Below, one piece after another: positions 46,923 to 56,193 of a stretch of 64,000 nt of DNA. Source of the DNA: Candidatus Scalindua sp. (GTDB lineage Bacteria; Planctomycetota; Brocadiia; Brocadiales; Scalinduaceae); the NCBI GenBank assembly GCA_021776915.1, contig JAIQZU010000084.1:124001-188000 (forward strand), written 5' to 3'. The position numbers and the translations under genes were made by a program. Below the pieces are notes generated by a model. It saw only the letters and a list, made by a program, of their open reading frames with translations. It did no database searches and was not told the DNA's origin. Positions within the stretch are counted from its first letter, which is position 1. Each line of letters begins with the position of its first letter.

Positions 46923-48086
46923 TCAGTAAGTAAACTTCTTATTCAGGTTCAGAGGCACTTTTTCAAGATGCCTGGCGATTTTTTCACCAGCGCTTCCGTC
47001 CCCAAAAATAGTCTCTTGCGAATATCGTCCGTGTTCAAGCTGGTACTGAATCTTTTGTATTATATCTTCCCTGTCGTAGCCTGCGAAAACCACGTTCTTT
47101 CCGTGCTCCCGCCCTTCCTGTCTGTCACCGATAATAACAGCCGGAACCCCAAGAAACGACCCTTCTCTGATAAAAGAGCTGCTATTACCAATAAGACATT
47201 TGGCATTGGCCAGGAGACTAACAAAAATTTCAGGAGGAAAATTTATGTGAAATGAAAAGTCCGCTTCTGTCCTTGCTTCATGAAATTCCCGTATAGCCTT
47301 GGAGACATCATCACTTCCGGCATCCGGATTAGGCCACAGTACTAATTTTGTCATAGGCATATCTTTAACTGCGGAAAGAGTAGTTTTCATTTGAACTGCC
47401 CCTTCTCCAAACGATGTAGTTACAGGATGCTGGAGGATTAACATGTAATCTTTACCCGGATCAAATGGGTTTCCGGTGCCTCTATTTATAAAATATTCTT
47501 TTGAAGGCGGAGTTTTATCTATATTATGAACAACATCCATAGCCGGACAACCTGCAAAGAAAACCCTGTCCGGATCCTCCCCCATCCTGATAATACGATC
47601 GGCACTTTCTCTGGTAGCAGGAAAATGTAAATGCGACAATTTGGTCACAGCATGTCTGACAGAGTTATCAATATTTCCGGATATTTCTCCACCCTGTACA
47701 TGTGCCAGAGGAATGTTTAAATACGTTGATGCTATTGCGGTAGCCATAGTCTCATATCTGTCAGCAACGGTAACTACCACATCCGGCTTTAATTCCTGAA
47801 AAGCTGTGGACAACTCAATAATACCCATCCCTGTGGATTTAGCCTGAGTGGTTAAATTTTCACCCTCTACCAGATAGTGTATCTTCCAATCTGGTTCAAA
47901 TCCGTCTTCCGCCATCACATCAACTGCGCGACCATATTTATAAAGCAATGCTGATGCGCCCACAATCAGCTGAAGCTCAAGATTATTGCTCTCTTTTACT
48001 GCTTTCAAAAGATATTTGATGCGGCCGTAGTTCGCCCGGCTCGCCACAACTACACATATTTTTCTCTTATACTCTCTATTTGACAT
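46923..48086 (-). CDS. neuC: Hydrolysing UDP-N-acetylglucosamine 2-epimerase
   Basis: A 387-residue protein of the NeuC/LegG type. VVVASRANYGRIKYLLKAV, VTVADRYETMATAIA, HVQGGEISGNIDNSVRHAVTKL and GNSSSFIREGSFLGVPAVIIGDRQ are characteristic and differ from WecB. It produces free ManNAc (or the 2,4-diacetamido-hexose in legionaminic acid synthesis) from the UDP-sugar. It overlaps neuB by 11 bp and is followed by neuA. The pair with the SDR and acetyltransferase at 8.8-10.3 kb would suit a legionaminic route, but plain sialic acid also fits. Confidence 0.92.
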   Translation of the reverse strand: MSNREYKRKICVVVASRANYGRIKYLLKAVKESNNLELQLIVGASALLYKYGRAVDVMAEDGFEPDWKIHYLVEGENLTTQAKSTGMGIIELSTAFQELKPDVVVTVADRYETMATAIASTYLNIPLAHVQGGEISGNIDNSVRHAVTKLSHLHFPATRESADRIIRMGEDPDRVFFAGCPAMDVVHNIDKTPPSKEYFINRGTGNPFDPGKDYMLILQHPVTTSFGEGAVQMKTTLSAVKDMPMTKLVLWPNPDAGSDDVSKAIREFHEARTEADFSFHINFPPEIFVSLLANAKCLIGNSSSFIREGSFLGVPAVIIGDRQEGREHGKNVVFAGYDREDIIQKIQYQLEHGRYSQETIFGDGSAGEKIARHLEKVPLNLNKKFTY

Positions 48087-49098
48087 CTTCCTCCCTTATG
48101 AAACTGTTTTTCTTTATATCTACTTTTAATATTTTCCCGATGACTTTCTGGTAATGTTTTGTGGGAATTCCAAGAGTGCGTGGCTTTCTGTCTTCAAGGT
48201 CATTTTGTGTTATTTTTTGACCTTGCCTAAGATCCTTGTTAACAACCAGCGATTTACCAAACATGGCTTTGAGCTTTTGGAATTTGGAAGCATCACCTTT
48301 ATCAACAGGATGCTTGAGCATACCTTCTATAAACCTGATCCCTTTTACCAAAAGCTTAAATTCATCAATACTCAACGATGATGGTGAATCAGGGCCGAAC
48401 ATCCTTTTGTCAAAGACAGCATGACACTCTATAAACACAGCTCCCAGAGATACCGCCGCTAATGAAGGAAAAATCTCCCCGGAATGGTCTGAAAGCCCAA
48501 CTTTCACACCAAATCGCTTAGAAAGTTCAGGGATTACATTTAAGCCTACTTCTTGAGGTTTCGTCGGGTAACTAGTGGTGCATTGAAATAATGCAATCCT
48601 GCTTTCTGGATATTTAAAGAATCTGATTGTTTCCTCAATTTCCGTAAATGTACTCATTCCCGTTGAGATTAATACCTCCTTACCGGTTTTCTTTATTCTG
48701 TCCAACATCAGAAAGTTATCGATTTCACCGGAAGCAATCTTATAACGTTTCACTCCTAAATCTTCCAAAAGTTCAACTGCAGAAAGAGAAAATGGTGAGG
48801 CTAGAAACTCAACTCCTTTCTCATCGCAATGATGCTTGACGCCTATCCATTGCTCCCTTGTAAATTCCATCCGCTTCCAATAATCAAAACGAGTTTTGTC
48901 TACATAGCTGAAAGGCACACGAAACTTTTCATACTTAGAACTTTCCTTTTCCGCAATATGAACCTGAAATTTAATGATATCTACACCAACCGTCGCCAAG
49001 GCATCGATATATGAGTGAAGTATACCTAAACTCCCCTCATACGCCTGTGCTAACTCGGCTATAATCTTTACGTTGTAATCACTATCCATTGATTCCAT
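48076..49098 (-). CDS. neuB: N-acetylneuraminate/legionaminate synthase
   Basis: A 340-residue enzyme. KIIAELAQAYEGSLG, DIIKFQVH, FLASPFSLSAVELLEDLGV, YKIASGEIDNF, LISTGMSTFTEIEE and GLSDHSGEIFPSLAA are the NeuB barrel motifs. A C-terminal SAF-type antifreeze-like domain (about 280-340, SLVVNKDLRQGQKIT) is present. It condenses phosphoenolpyruvate with ManNAc or its analogue to make the nonulosonic acid. The first ATG (49098) is used; a second Met three codons later (MDSDYNVK) is possible. It heads the nonulosonate block, 42 bp after the YfhO-like gene. Confidence 0.93.
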   Translation of the reverse strand: MESMDSDYNVKIIAELAQAYEGSLGILHSYIDALATVGVDIIKFQVHIAEKESSKYEKFRVPFSYVDKTRFDYWKRMEFTREQWIGVKHHCDEKGVEFLASPFSLSAVELLEDLGVKRYKIASGEIDNFLMLDRIKKTGKEVLISTGMSTFTEIEETIRFFKYPESRIALFQCTTSYPTKPQEVGLNVIPELSKRFGVKVGLSDHSGEIFPSLAAVSLGAVFIECHAVFDKRMFGPDSPSSLSIDEFKLLVKGIRFIEGMLKHPVDKGDASKFQKLKAMFGKSLVVNKDLRQGQKITQNDLEDRKPRTLGIPTKHYQKVIGKILKVDIKKNSFIREEDVK

Positions 49099-49140
49099 TA
49101 TGCGCTCAATGTGGAATTTCTAATTACCAAAACATTATAA

Positions 49141-51549
49141 TCAAATTCTTTTCAACACAGGTGTTCTAGATACAAATAATAAGATTGGTATGCCGATAAG
49201 GGTGCAAAGACCAAACCTTAAACCGATATTAAAAGGCCTTGGATTGTAAACAAATTTTATCATATGTTTACCTTCAGGGACAACAACCGCCCTCAAGACA
49301 GTATTTGCCTTCATGATTTTTGTTTCTTCCCCATCAACAGAAGCTTTCCAGCCAGGATAGAACAAATCACTGAGAATCAAAATACCACTTGATGGAGTGG
49401 TTACATCTAAAATAATCTTTTGCGGTGAATATTTTCTGATCTCAATAATAGCATTGTCCTGTGTATCAGATGATTTACTTTCCAACCCAGAGGGTTCTTC
49501 ATCAAGCACTACAATATCCTGTGGATGGAAATTTTTGCTTTTCAAGAATCCGAGCGATTGTTCTTCATTATTAATTACTTTGTAATTTGAAACAAAGAAT
49601 GCGCGAGGCAATGATTCTTCATTCTTATATACATTGATCTGCTCATCTTGATATACCAACTCTAACCGGCTGTCATCTATATCCTTCCTGGCCAGGATAT
49701 ACTTCACATTTAACAGACTCAACAGATTAAAACTCTCATCTAACGAATCCAAAGACGGCTCTAATCTCCCTACTGAATCATCAACGCACCCCAAGTCACC
49801 CAGGAGCTTATAGTAACTGTTCAGTACAAGGGGGCTGTAAGCGCTGATATCAGAAAGCTGGTAGAACATATTATAATTAGGTATATACCTTGAATGTCTG
49901 CCTTGCAACGCCTTCGGTATATAACAATAGACTCTATGCAAACCTGTGTCTTTCTTTAGAAACTCTACCGCCTCCGGCGTTTTTAAAGTTTCATTGATTG
50001 GAGCCCTGTCCCCTCTAAAACTATTCGGAAAAAAACTGAATACATACAGGTCGATGGTAATAACGACAACACATGCAATCTTAAAATCCCTTAACGAAAC
50101 CACTCTTCTCATATAGAGAATAATGAATATTGAGATTATAAGTATGATTATTGATAGTATGTTAAATGTATCGAATATGTAAGTTTTTGATACTAACATC
50201 TGATACACGTTATCAACCTTCGCGTAATATGTATCCAGTGTTTTCCTGTGAAAAGGCTGTCCATAGACTTTCTTATCTACATAATTTCTACCATAATTTA
50301 TTAAGAACTCCTTACCATAATACAAAATTGTATTTGTAATAATCAAAACTGTGACTGCACCGGCAGAAAGACAATATATTATCCTCTTGAATCTTGTGTA
50401 TTGTTTCTCTTCTGCGGGAAACGAGCAAAATCTATCAAAACCATAGCCTGCCAGGACTGCAAGTGCAAAAGCCGTAAAGAACAAAAGCTTTGAGGGAATC
50501 CTTAACCCATAAAACCCGATAGCCTTGATAAGCCCGACATACAAAGGGTTATACTTTCCAAATGCCAAAAGTAGTGAAAGAAATGCGAGAAAAATGAAGA
50601 ATTTACCAAATCTGTCCTTTTTACAGAAAATCAAAACAAGGCAAAGAAAGAAAGGAATGATCCCTACATATAACTCTTCTCCAGAGTAATTAGTACATCG
50701 CGGGAAAACCAACTGAATCAATCCTAACGGGATGTAAGAACCTAACATGCTGAATCCAATTCCGCTGCCCAAACGACCTGAAAATTTAGCTAGTTCTATG
50801 GAGGCAAATAATTGTGCAGCAGAAAGGCCAAATGCAGCAATTGCCCCTATCAGGTAGTACAGGGAGACGACAATACTTCTTTTTAAACCCTTACCCTTTA
50901 AAAAATAGAAAATCAAGTGTGTAAAAAAATAAATGGTTGAGATTATAATTGAGTACAATGCTATCTGAAGATACCCTGCCAGAACCTGGAAACTCAGGAA
51001 AATTCCTATCAGGATTCCATAAGATAAATTCTCCTTTTCAAACAGTTTTTCCGTAAAGAAGAGAATAAGCGGAAACCAAACCAGCACCTTCATCGACATC
51101 ATACCATAAAAGCATCCTCCATAACCGCTGCCAAAGAGAAAAACCACTACACTAATAGTGGCTCCTACCTTGCTCATATTAATTTGCCTTGTATAAATAT
51201 ACATAAAGACGCCGGCAAGGACAAAATGTAGAATTATGTTATAGGTATATGCAGCTTCAAAGGGAAACAGAAAGTACAAGGCAATATTTGGTGGGTAAAA
51301 TGCACCAATCTGTCCTTCCGCCAGAATAGGAAAGCCACTGTGCATATAAGATGTCCAGAGAGGAAAAGAAAAGTCTTTAAGCGAATCATCAAGGAATTTA
51401 GCCCACGGAACATGCTGTACACTATAGTCGCCCAGAAGGAATGACTCCTGTAAGATTATAAACCTCCAGAAGAAAATAAAAATCACAAATACAAATGTAA
51501 CTGCAAACACATTTTCTTCTAAAAATAAAGTAACCTTTTCTCTATTCAC
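49141..51549 (-). CDS. YfhO-family membrane protein
   Basis: An 802-residue protein with about 12-13 TM helices and a C-terminal periplasmic domain. An early loop (GDYSVQHVPWAKFLDDSLKDF, then SGFPILAEGQIGAFYPPN) with acidic residues and a late beta-rich module (LILSDLFYPGWKASVDGEETKI, FVYNPRPFNIGLRF) are the marks of the YfhO/GT-C family. YfhO proteins are implicated in transfer of sugars to teichoic or other surface polymers from polyprenyl-phosphate donors. It lies 9 bp after a B12 radical SAM gene and 42 bp before neuB. Confidence 0.87.
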   Translation of the reverse strand: MNREKVTLFLEENVFAVTFVFVIFIFFWRFIILQESFLLGDYSVQHVPWAKFLDDSLKDFSFPLWTSYMHSGFPILAEGQIGAFYPPNIALYFLFPFEAAYTYNIILHFVLAGVFMYIYTRQINMSKVGATISVVVFLFGSGYGGCFYGMMSMKVLVWFPLILFFTEKLFEKENLSYGILIGIFLSFQVLAGYLQIALYSIIISTIYFFTHLIFYFLKGKGLKRSIVVSLYYLIGAIAAFGLSAAQLFASIELAKFSGRLGSGIGFSMLGSYIPLGLIQLVFPRCTNYSGEELYVGIIPFFLCLVLIFCKKDRFGKFFIFLAFLSLLLAFGKYNPLYVGLIKAIGFYGLRIPSKLLFFTAFALAVLAGYGFDRFCSFPAEEKQYTRFKRIIYCLSAGAVTVLIITNTILYYGKEFLINYGRNYVDKKVYGQPFHRKTLDTYYAKVDNVYQMLVSKTYIFDTFNILSIIILIISIFIILYMRRVVSLRDFKIACVVVITIDLYVFSFFPNSFRGDRAPINETLKTPEAVEFLKKDTGLHRVYCYIPKALQGRHSRYIPNYNMFYQLSDISAYSPLVLNSYYKLLGDLGCVDDSVGRLEPSLDSLDESFNLLSLLNVKYILARKDIDDSRLELVYQDEQINVYKNEESLPRAFFVSNYKVINNEEQSLGFLKSKNFHPQDIVVLDEEPSGLESKSSDTQDNAIIEIRKYSPQKIILDVTTPSSGILILSDLFYPGWKASVDGEETKIMKANTVLRAVVVPEGKHMIKFVYNPRPFNIGLRFGLCTLIGIPILLFVSRTPVLKRI

Positions 51550-51558
51550 CCTATTCTG

Positions 51559-52983
51559 TTAAGTACTAAACAAATTTGCCCAGGCCCTCTTTACAATAAA
51601 CCTTAACTGAGAAATAGATTTTATTTCCCTGAGAAGTTTGTAAAAAATTGTCGGCCTCAGATAAAATTTCAGATTAGCAGACCTCTGAAGCTCCTTTAAC
51701 TGGTCAGCCTTCATCCCATCCGGTACGTATGGGACATCACATTGAGACATCCTTGTCCAGTCTAAACCGTTTATTTTATGACCTTCAAGCAGATCTTCAT
51801 AAACACTTGTACCAGGAAGCGGCAGAAAATTGTAAAAGGCAGCCCTGGACAGGTCTAACTCTCTGGCAAAATCTATAGTCTGTTTGATCTCCTCTATGGT
51901 TTCACCTGGATATCCCAGTATGAAGAAACCATTAACATCCAGGCCGACACTCCTGACCATGTCAACCTGTCTTTTAATCTCTGAGAGTTTTAGTTTCTTC
52001 TTCATCATGTCTAGTATTCTTTGACTGCCTGACTCTATACCAATCGAAATATAGTAACAACCCGCTTTGCGCATTAATATCAGTATATCCCTGTCAAGGC
52101 TATCCAGCCTCAAACCGTTTGGACAACACCAGCTGATGTCAAGTTTTCGACGTATCAGTTCTTCACAGAACCTGCGGGCAAACTCCTTATCTAACGTAAA
52201 ATTATCATCTAATATGTGTATCTCCCTGACACTATACTTATGATAAAGAAGCTCGATTTCCTTCATCACATTTTCAATAGTCCTGAATCTCAGTTTTCTT
52301 CCAGTTATATTATAACCTGCACAAAACGTGCAAAGAAAAGGACATCCGCGTGTTATAATCATGGGTGCGACTGGCTGTTTCTTAAAGATAACACCTTGTG
52401 GAGCAGACTGATAATCTTTCAAATCAATCAGATCCCATGATGGAAAGTCAATAGTATCCAGGTCATTCGAAAAAGCCTGGTCATTGCAGTAAACATTGCC
52501 ATTATCCCTCCATATCAACCCTTGAACATTTTGTAGCTGACTTTCGTCCAACGAACTCCAATTCCATGGTTCATTAATACCTGATAGATACTTTACTATT
52601 TCCGGAAATCCAGTCTCGCCTTCTCCCCTGAAACCATAGTCCACGCTGGGAAAGTCGTCCCAGATGTTTTCTGGTCTGGCAGATGGATGTGGTCCGCCAA
52701 CAAAAGTTACTATCTTACTACTCACTTCCTTTACAAGTCTTATACTCTGCTCAATAGAAGGAACATCGTGTGAAAAGGAAGTGAATCCAACAATATCAGG
52801 ATTATATCCTTTGACAAAATCAGTAAATTGAGAATAACCATACTTTCGCTGAACACAATCCAGAATGTCAACGATAATACCACTATTCTTGAGGGAGGAC
52901 GCCAGATATCCCAGGCCCATTGGAGGAACCACATTCAGTACAACCCTTTCAGGAGTTACGGGTCTAACCAGCAGTACTTTCAT
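51559..52983 (-). CDS. B12-binding radical SAM enzyme
   Basis: A 474-residue protein. A cobalamin-type N-terminal domain (PPMGLGYLASSLKN, GGPHPSARP, FRGEGETGF) precedes the radical SAM core with RGCPFLCTFC, LDDNFT and IGIESGSQRIL. It is a BchE-like relative of the other three in the window, intermediate between 20533 and the 4032/54581 pair. It overlaps the start of the upstream GT2 by 20 bp. Its substrate may be a polyprenyl or glycan lipid given GT2 and YfhO neighbours, but this is inference. Confidence 0.88.
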   Translation of the reverse strand: MKVLLVRPVTPERVVLNVVPPMGLGYLASSLKNSGIIVDILDCVQRKYGYSQFTDFVKGYNPDIVGFTSFSHDVPSIEQSIRLVKEVSSKIVTFVGGPHPSARPENIWDDFPSVDYGFRGEGETGFPEIVKYLSGINEPWNWSSLDESQLQNVQGLIWRDNGNVYCNDQAFSNDLDTIDFPSWDLIDLKDYQSAPQGVIFKKQPVAPMIITRGCPFLCTFCAGYNITGRKLRFRTIENVMKEIELLYHKYSVREIHILDDNFTLDKEFARRFCEELIRRKLDISWCCPNGLRLDSLDRDILILMRKAGCYYISIGIESGSQRILDMMKKKLKLSEIKRQVDMVRSVGLDVNGFFILGYPGETIEEIKQTIDFARELDLSRAAFYNFLPLPGTSVYEDLLEGHKINGLDWTRMSQCDVPYVPDGMKADQLKELQRSANLKFYLRPTIFYKLLREIKSISQLRFIVKRAWANLFST

Positions 52984-53686
52984 TTATCTTCAGCTTCTTG
53001 ATTTCTTTGTTAATCCTGTACAATTCTATTAAAGTCAAAGGAATGTGCCTTAGTGTGACAGTTGTCTTACCTGCCGTTCTTGGAAAATGAGGAACTCCAA
53101 CCTCGAGAACATTGTATCCAAAGTACCTTGCCTTTGCTAAGATTTCCGTATTAACAAAGAAGTTCTTTGATTCAATGTCTATCTTAGAAAATATATCTTT
53201 GCGAAATATTTTAAACGCACAGTCTATGTCCTTGACATTCAGATCAAACAAATATCCAACAAGGCTGTTATACCCCCAGGATAAAAACCGTCTAATGAAA
53301 GGATCTTGCCGTTTGAGTCTATAGCCTATTATTATCTCTACTGCATCTGTCCTTATTAAGGGTAGTAAAATATCCAGGCCCTTGACATCAAACTGCCTGT
53401 CTGAATCAGTGAAGAAAACATACTTATATTTACTGATACCAAACCCTTTTTTAAGTGCACTGCCGTATCCCTTATTTACCGGGTGATTAACAACCCTAAC
53501 AGCCCGATTTTCACCAGCTACTTTTTCAGCAATTTCGCCGGTACGGTCAGTAGAGCCATCATTTATTACAATCACCTCATACTTCTCATCTCCGGAATCG
53601 AAGTATGTTAAAATATCATGTATCGCAGCCTTGATGTTTCCTTCTTCATTCAGAGCAGGAAGAATAATAGATATGCCGTCTATCAT
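52964..53686 (-). CDS. DPM1-like family 2 glycosyltransferase
   Basis: A 240-residue GT2 lacking TM helices. SIILPALNEEGNIKAA, VINDGSTDRT, NKGYGSALKKGF, FTDSDRQFDVKGLD and the DCAFKIFRKD segment match polyprenyl-phosphate glycosyltransferases. It ends with basic LYRINKEIKKLKINE that may touch the membrane. It likely loads a sugar on the carrier for a GT-C protein. The end overlaps the radical SAM gene by 20 bp. It is preceded by a 166-bp gap. Confidence 0.89.
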   Translation of the reverse strand: MIDGISIILPALNEEGNIKAAIHDILTYFDSGDEKYEVIVINDGSTDRTGEIAEKVAGENRAVRVVNHPVNKGYGSALKKGFGISKYKYVFFTDSDRQFDVKGLDILLPLIRTDAVEIIIGYRLKRQDPFIRRFLSWGYNSLVGYLFDLNVKDIDCAFKIFRKDIFSKIDIESKNFFVNTEILAKARYFGYNVLEVGVPHFPRTAGKTTVTLRHIPLTLIELYRINKEIKKLKINESTAG

Positions 53687-53852
53687 AAATTAGTATCTGA
53701 CATGAGTGAGCGAAAGCTTCATTGTGCTAAAAGGAGTTGGGGAATTCAAACAATTCAATGCAGATTGCAGGATGAACAAAGTTCTATAACCTTAGAAGCT
53801 TGTTCTAATATGTGTTTTAATAATATTTCTGTTTATAAGAACATAGGCCGTC

Positions 53853-54569
53853 TTATTTTCCGGGTTTGACATAACCAAACCTGATTTGCAGAACATCCCA
53901 AAACATCTTTGATGAATCTCGTATCAACCTGACTTTACTTCCAGCTGAGTTATACCAGCAAATCGGGACTTCTTTTACCTTTAGTCCCAGATGTTTGGCA
54001 ATATACAAGGCTTCCACATCGAAAGAGAATCGACAGGACTTTAAACCCTTAAATACTTCCAATGCGGCATCTCTCTGAAAACACTTAAATCCACATTGAG
54101 TATCATAATAATCTAAATTGAGAACCAGTTGAATAATCTTATTAAATGACTTTCCCATGAGTTGACGATACCATGCCTGATATATCTTAATCTGTGAATC
54201 AGGCATGGCTCTTGAACCTATTGCTATTTGATAGCCATTATTCAACCAATAAATTAATTTGTCAATTTCTTCAATTGGAGTAGAGAAATCCGCATCGGTA
54301 AATAAAACAACTTCCCCCTTACTTTTAAGAATACCTCTTTTTACGGAATATCCTTTTCCACGATTATTTTCATTTTCCAAGATTATAAGGTTAGTGATCT
54401 TCTGTGAATATTTTCTCAATAAATCTAATGTTTTATCACTGCTGCCATCATCAACCACGATTATCTCAAAATCAAATCCACGTTTCTTCAGGTAATCATA
54501 TGTTTTTATCAATGAATCCCCAATTCTTTCCTCTTCATTATAAGCCGCTATCACTACTGATAAATACAT
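53853..54569 (-). CDS. DPM1-like family 2 glycosyltransferase
   Basis: A 238-residue GT2. LSVVIAAYNEEERIG, VVDDGSSDKT, NNRGKGYSVKRGIL, FTDADFSTPIEEIDKLI, IAIGSRAM and TQCGFKCFQRDAA are clear. It belongs to the same subgroup as the partial gene at 1-689 (both have NRGKG, CGFK, RFSFD/WSFDLE and PVCW/PVNW-like endings). It lies 11 bp after the B12 radical SAM gene that has a paralog at 4032-5495. The donor is probably UDP-hexose. Confidence 0.9.
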   Translation of the reverse strand: MYLSVVIAAYNEEERIGDSLIKTYDYLKKRGFDFEIIVVDDGSSDKTLDLLRKYSQKITNLIILENENNRGKGYSVKRGILKSKGEVVLFTDADFSTPIEEIDKLIYWLNNGYQIAIGSRAMPDSQIKIYQAWYRQLMGKSFNKIIQLVLNLDYYDTQCGFKCFQRDAALEVFKGLKSCRFSFDVEALYIAKHLGLKVKEVPICWYNSAGSKVRLIRDSSKMFWDVLQIRFGYVKPGK

Positions 54570-54580
54570 AAGTCTACCAA

Positions 54581-56029
54581 TTAAGTTGTAAATCCGATAG
54601 CCATTTTGAAGCCATTAATATATCTTTTAATATCTTCAAAAGAACGTATACGTTTGATTTTTTCGTAAATAAATCTAAACCGAAAATAGAATTTCCTCAT
54701 AGCCATTTTCTCCATGGCCAGTATTTGTTCTTCATCCTTATAGCCATATGGCACGTACACGACTTCCCACATATTATATTTTGAGAAATCATCGCGTAAT
54801 TTTCCTGACTGCTTTGCTGTGTCATAAAGTTTGGTACCAGGATAAGGAGTAGTGATGCTGAACTGAGCGTACTCAGGTTCAAGCTCAATGGCAAAATCTA
54901 TAGTTTTCTTTGCCATTTCCGGGGTTTCACCGGGTAGTGCTATCATAAAGGAAGCCCTGACCTCTATACCGGCTTCCTTTGTCCATTTATTCGCATTTCT
55001 TATCTGCTCCAATGTAATTCCCTTATTGATATTATCCAGCAGCTGCTGGTTACCGGACTCATAACCATAAAAGATATTCCAACACCCGGCCTTCTTCATA
55101 AGTTTCAGGATTTCAAGATTAACAGTATCAACCCTTGAATAACATGTCCATGTCACATTAACTTTATTCTCAATTAAGCAATTACAAAACCTCTCCAACC
55201 ATTTCCTGTTAACAGTCATCGTATCATCCCAGAATGAGATTTCTTTGATATTGTACTCAGATTTGACATACTTTATGTCTTCTACCACTTTTTCAGGAGA
55301 TCTTGCCCTGATCTTTCTTCCAAAGACCGAGTTATTGGAACAGAAACCGCAATCGAACGGACAGCCGCGAATAGATACCATATGAATTACAGGCTTGTTT
55401 AAATATTGATTCGGTAATGGTAAATATCTTTCTACAGACAACAAATCCCATGCAGGACTGGGCAAACTGTCTAGATCCTCAATCTGCCTTCTGGGTTTAT
55501 TAATTTTAACATTGTTATCGTCGTCACGAAAAGCAATCCCATCAATAGCCCTTAAACTCTCAGTACCTTTTAAAAACTCTTCTTTATCACCGCCATTTTC
55601 TCTATATTTATTCAATACTTCGAGAAAAGTCTCCTCACCTTCCCCATAGACAAGGATATCCAGGCCATTATTCTCTTTGAGGGTCTTATCAGGCATAATA
55701 GACGCATGGTGTCCTCCTATTACAGTCAGAATCTCAGGAAAGTTTTTAGAGATATCTTTAGCAATCTGTACCGTTCTTTGAAATTGTGGGGTCATTGCAG
55801 TAATCCCGATTACCTTTGGCTGGTGTTTTCCAATGTAATCCAACACCTGCACTGATTCCATATTCTCAGCCAGAGCGTCTATAATACTAACAGAAAAGGA
55901 GTACTCCCTTATATAAGAAGCGATACATGCAAGCCCAAAAGGCGGCAAATGCCCCCCGACATCTCCAAGCTTTCGATTGCCATACCTTTCTTCTACTGAT
56001 AGCGGTGGGAATAATAAGAGAATGTCCAT
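54581..56029 (-). CDS. B12-binding radical SAM enzyme, paralog of 4032-5495
   Basis: A 482-residue protein. B12-like domain: LFPPLSVEERYGNRKLGDVGG, GGHHASIMPDKTL and VYGEGEETFL. Radical SAM core: RGCPFDCGFCSNNS with CxxxCxxC, FWDDTMTVNRKWL, YGYESGNQQLLDNINKG, and SFMIALPGETPEMA. Nearly every segment has a direct counterpart in the protein at 4032-5495 (same WDDT-TVN-KW, ESGNQQLLDNI-KGI, VPYGYKD), so the duplication is fairly recent or both are under strong selection. It heads the GT2 (11-bp gap). Confidence 0.9.
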   Translation of the reverse strand: MDILLLFPPLSVEERYGNRKLGDVGGHLPPFGLACIASYIREYSFSVSIIDALAENMESVQVLDYIGKHQPKVIGITAMTPQFQRTVQIAKDISKNFPEILTVIGGHHASIMPDKTLKENNGLDILVYGEGEETFLEVLNKYRENGGDKEEFLKGTESLRAIDGIAFRDDDNNVKINKPRRQIEDLDSLPSPAWDLLSVERYLPLPNQYLNKPVIHMVSIRGCPFDCGFCSNNSVFGRKIRARSPEKVVEDIKYVKSEYNIKEISFWDDTMTVNRKWLERFCNCLIENKVNVTWTCYSRVDTVNLEILKLMKKAGCWNIFYGYESGNQQLLDNINKGITLEQIRNANKWTKEAGIEVRASFMIALPGETPEMAKKTIDFAIELEPEYAQFSITTPYPGTKLYDTAKQSGKLRDDFSKYNMWEVVYVPYGYKDEEQILAMEKMAMRKFYFRFRFIYEKIKRIRSFEDIKRYINGFKMAIGFTT

Positions 56030-56193
56030 GACACAAACAAAAACTCAAACGCTTTTAAAATAAATACCCCAGGTTATATAAAGAAAGCTACTTGATTCCA
56101 GACAAGGTGCTTCTGCATAGTAATGTCATATTAAACTTAAATAAACAGATAACATACTTACTACTAAAAGCGTTGTTTCGTTGTTTCGTTGTT

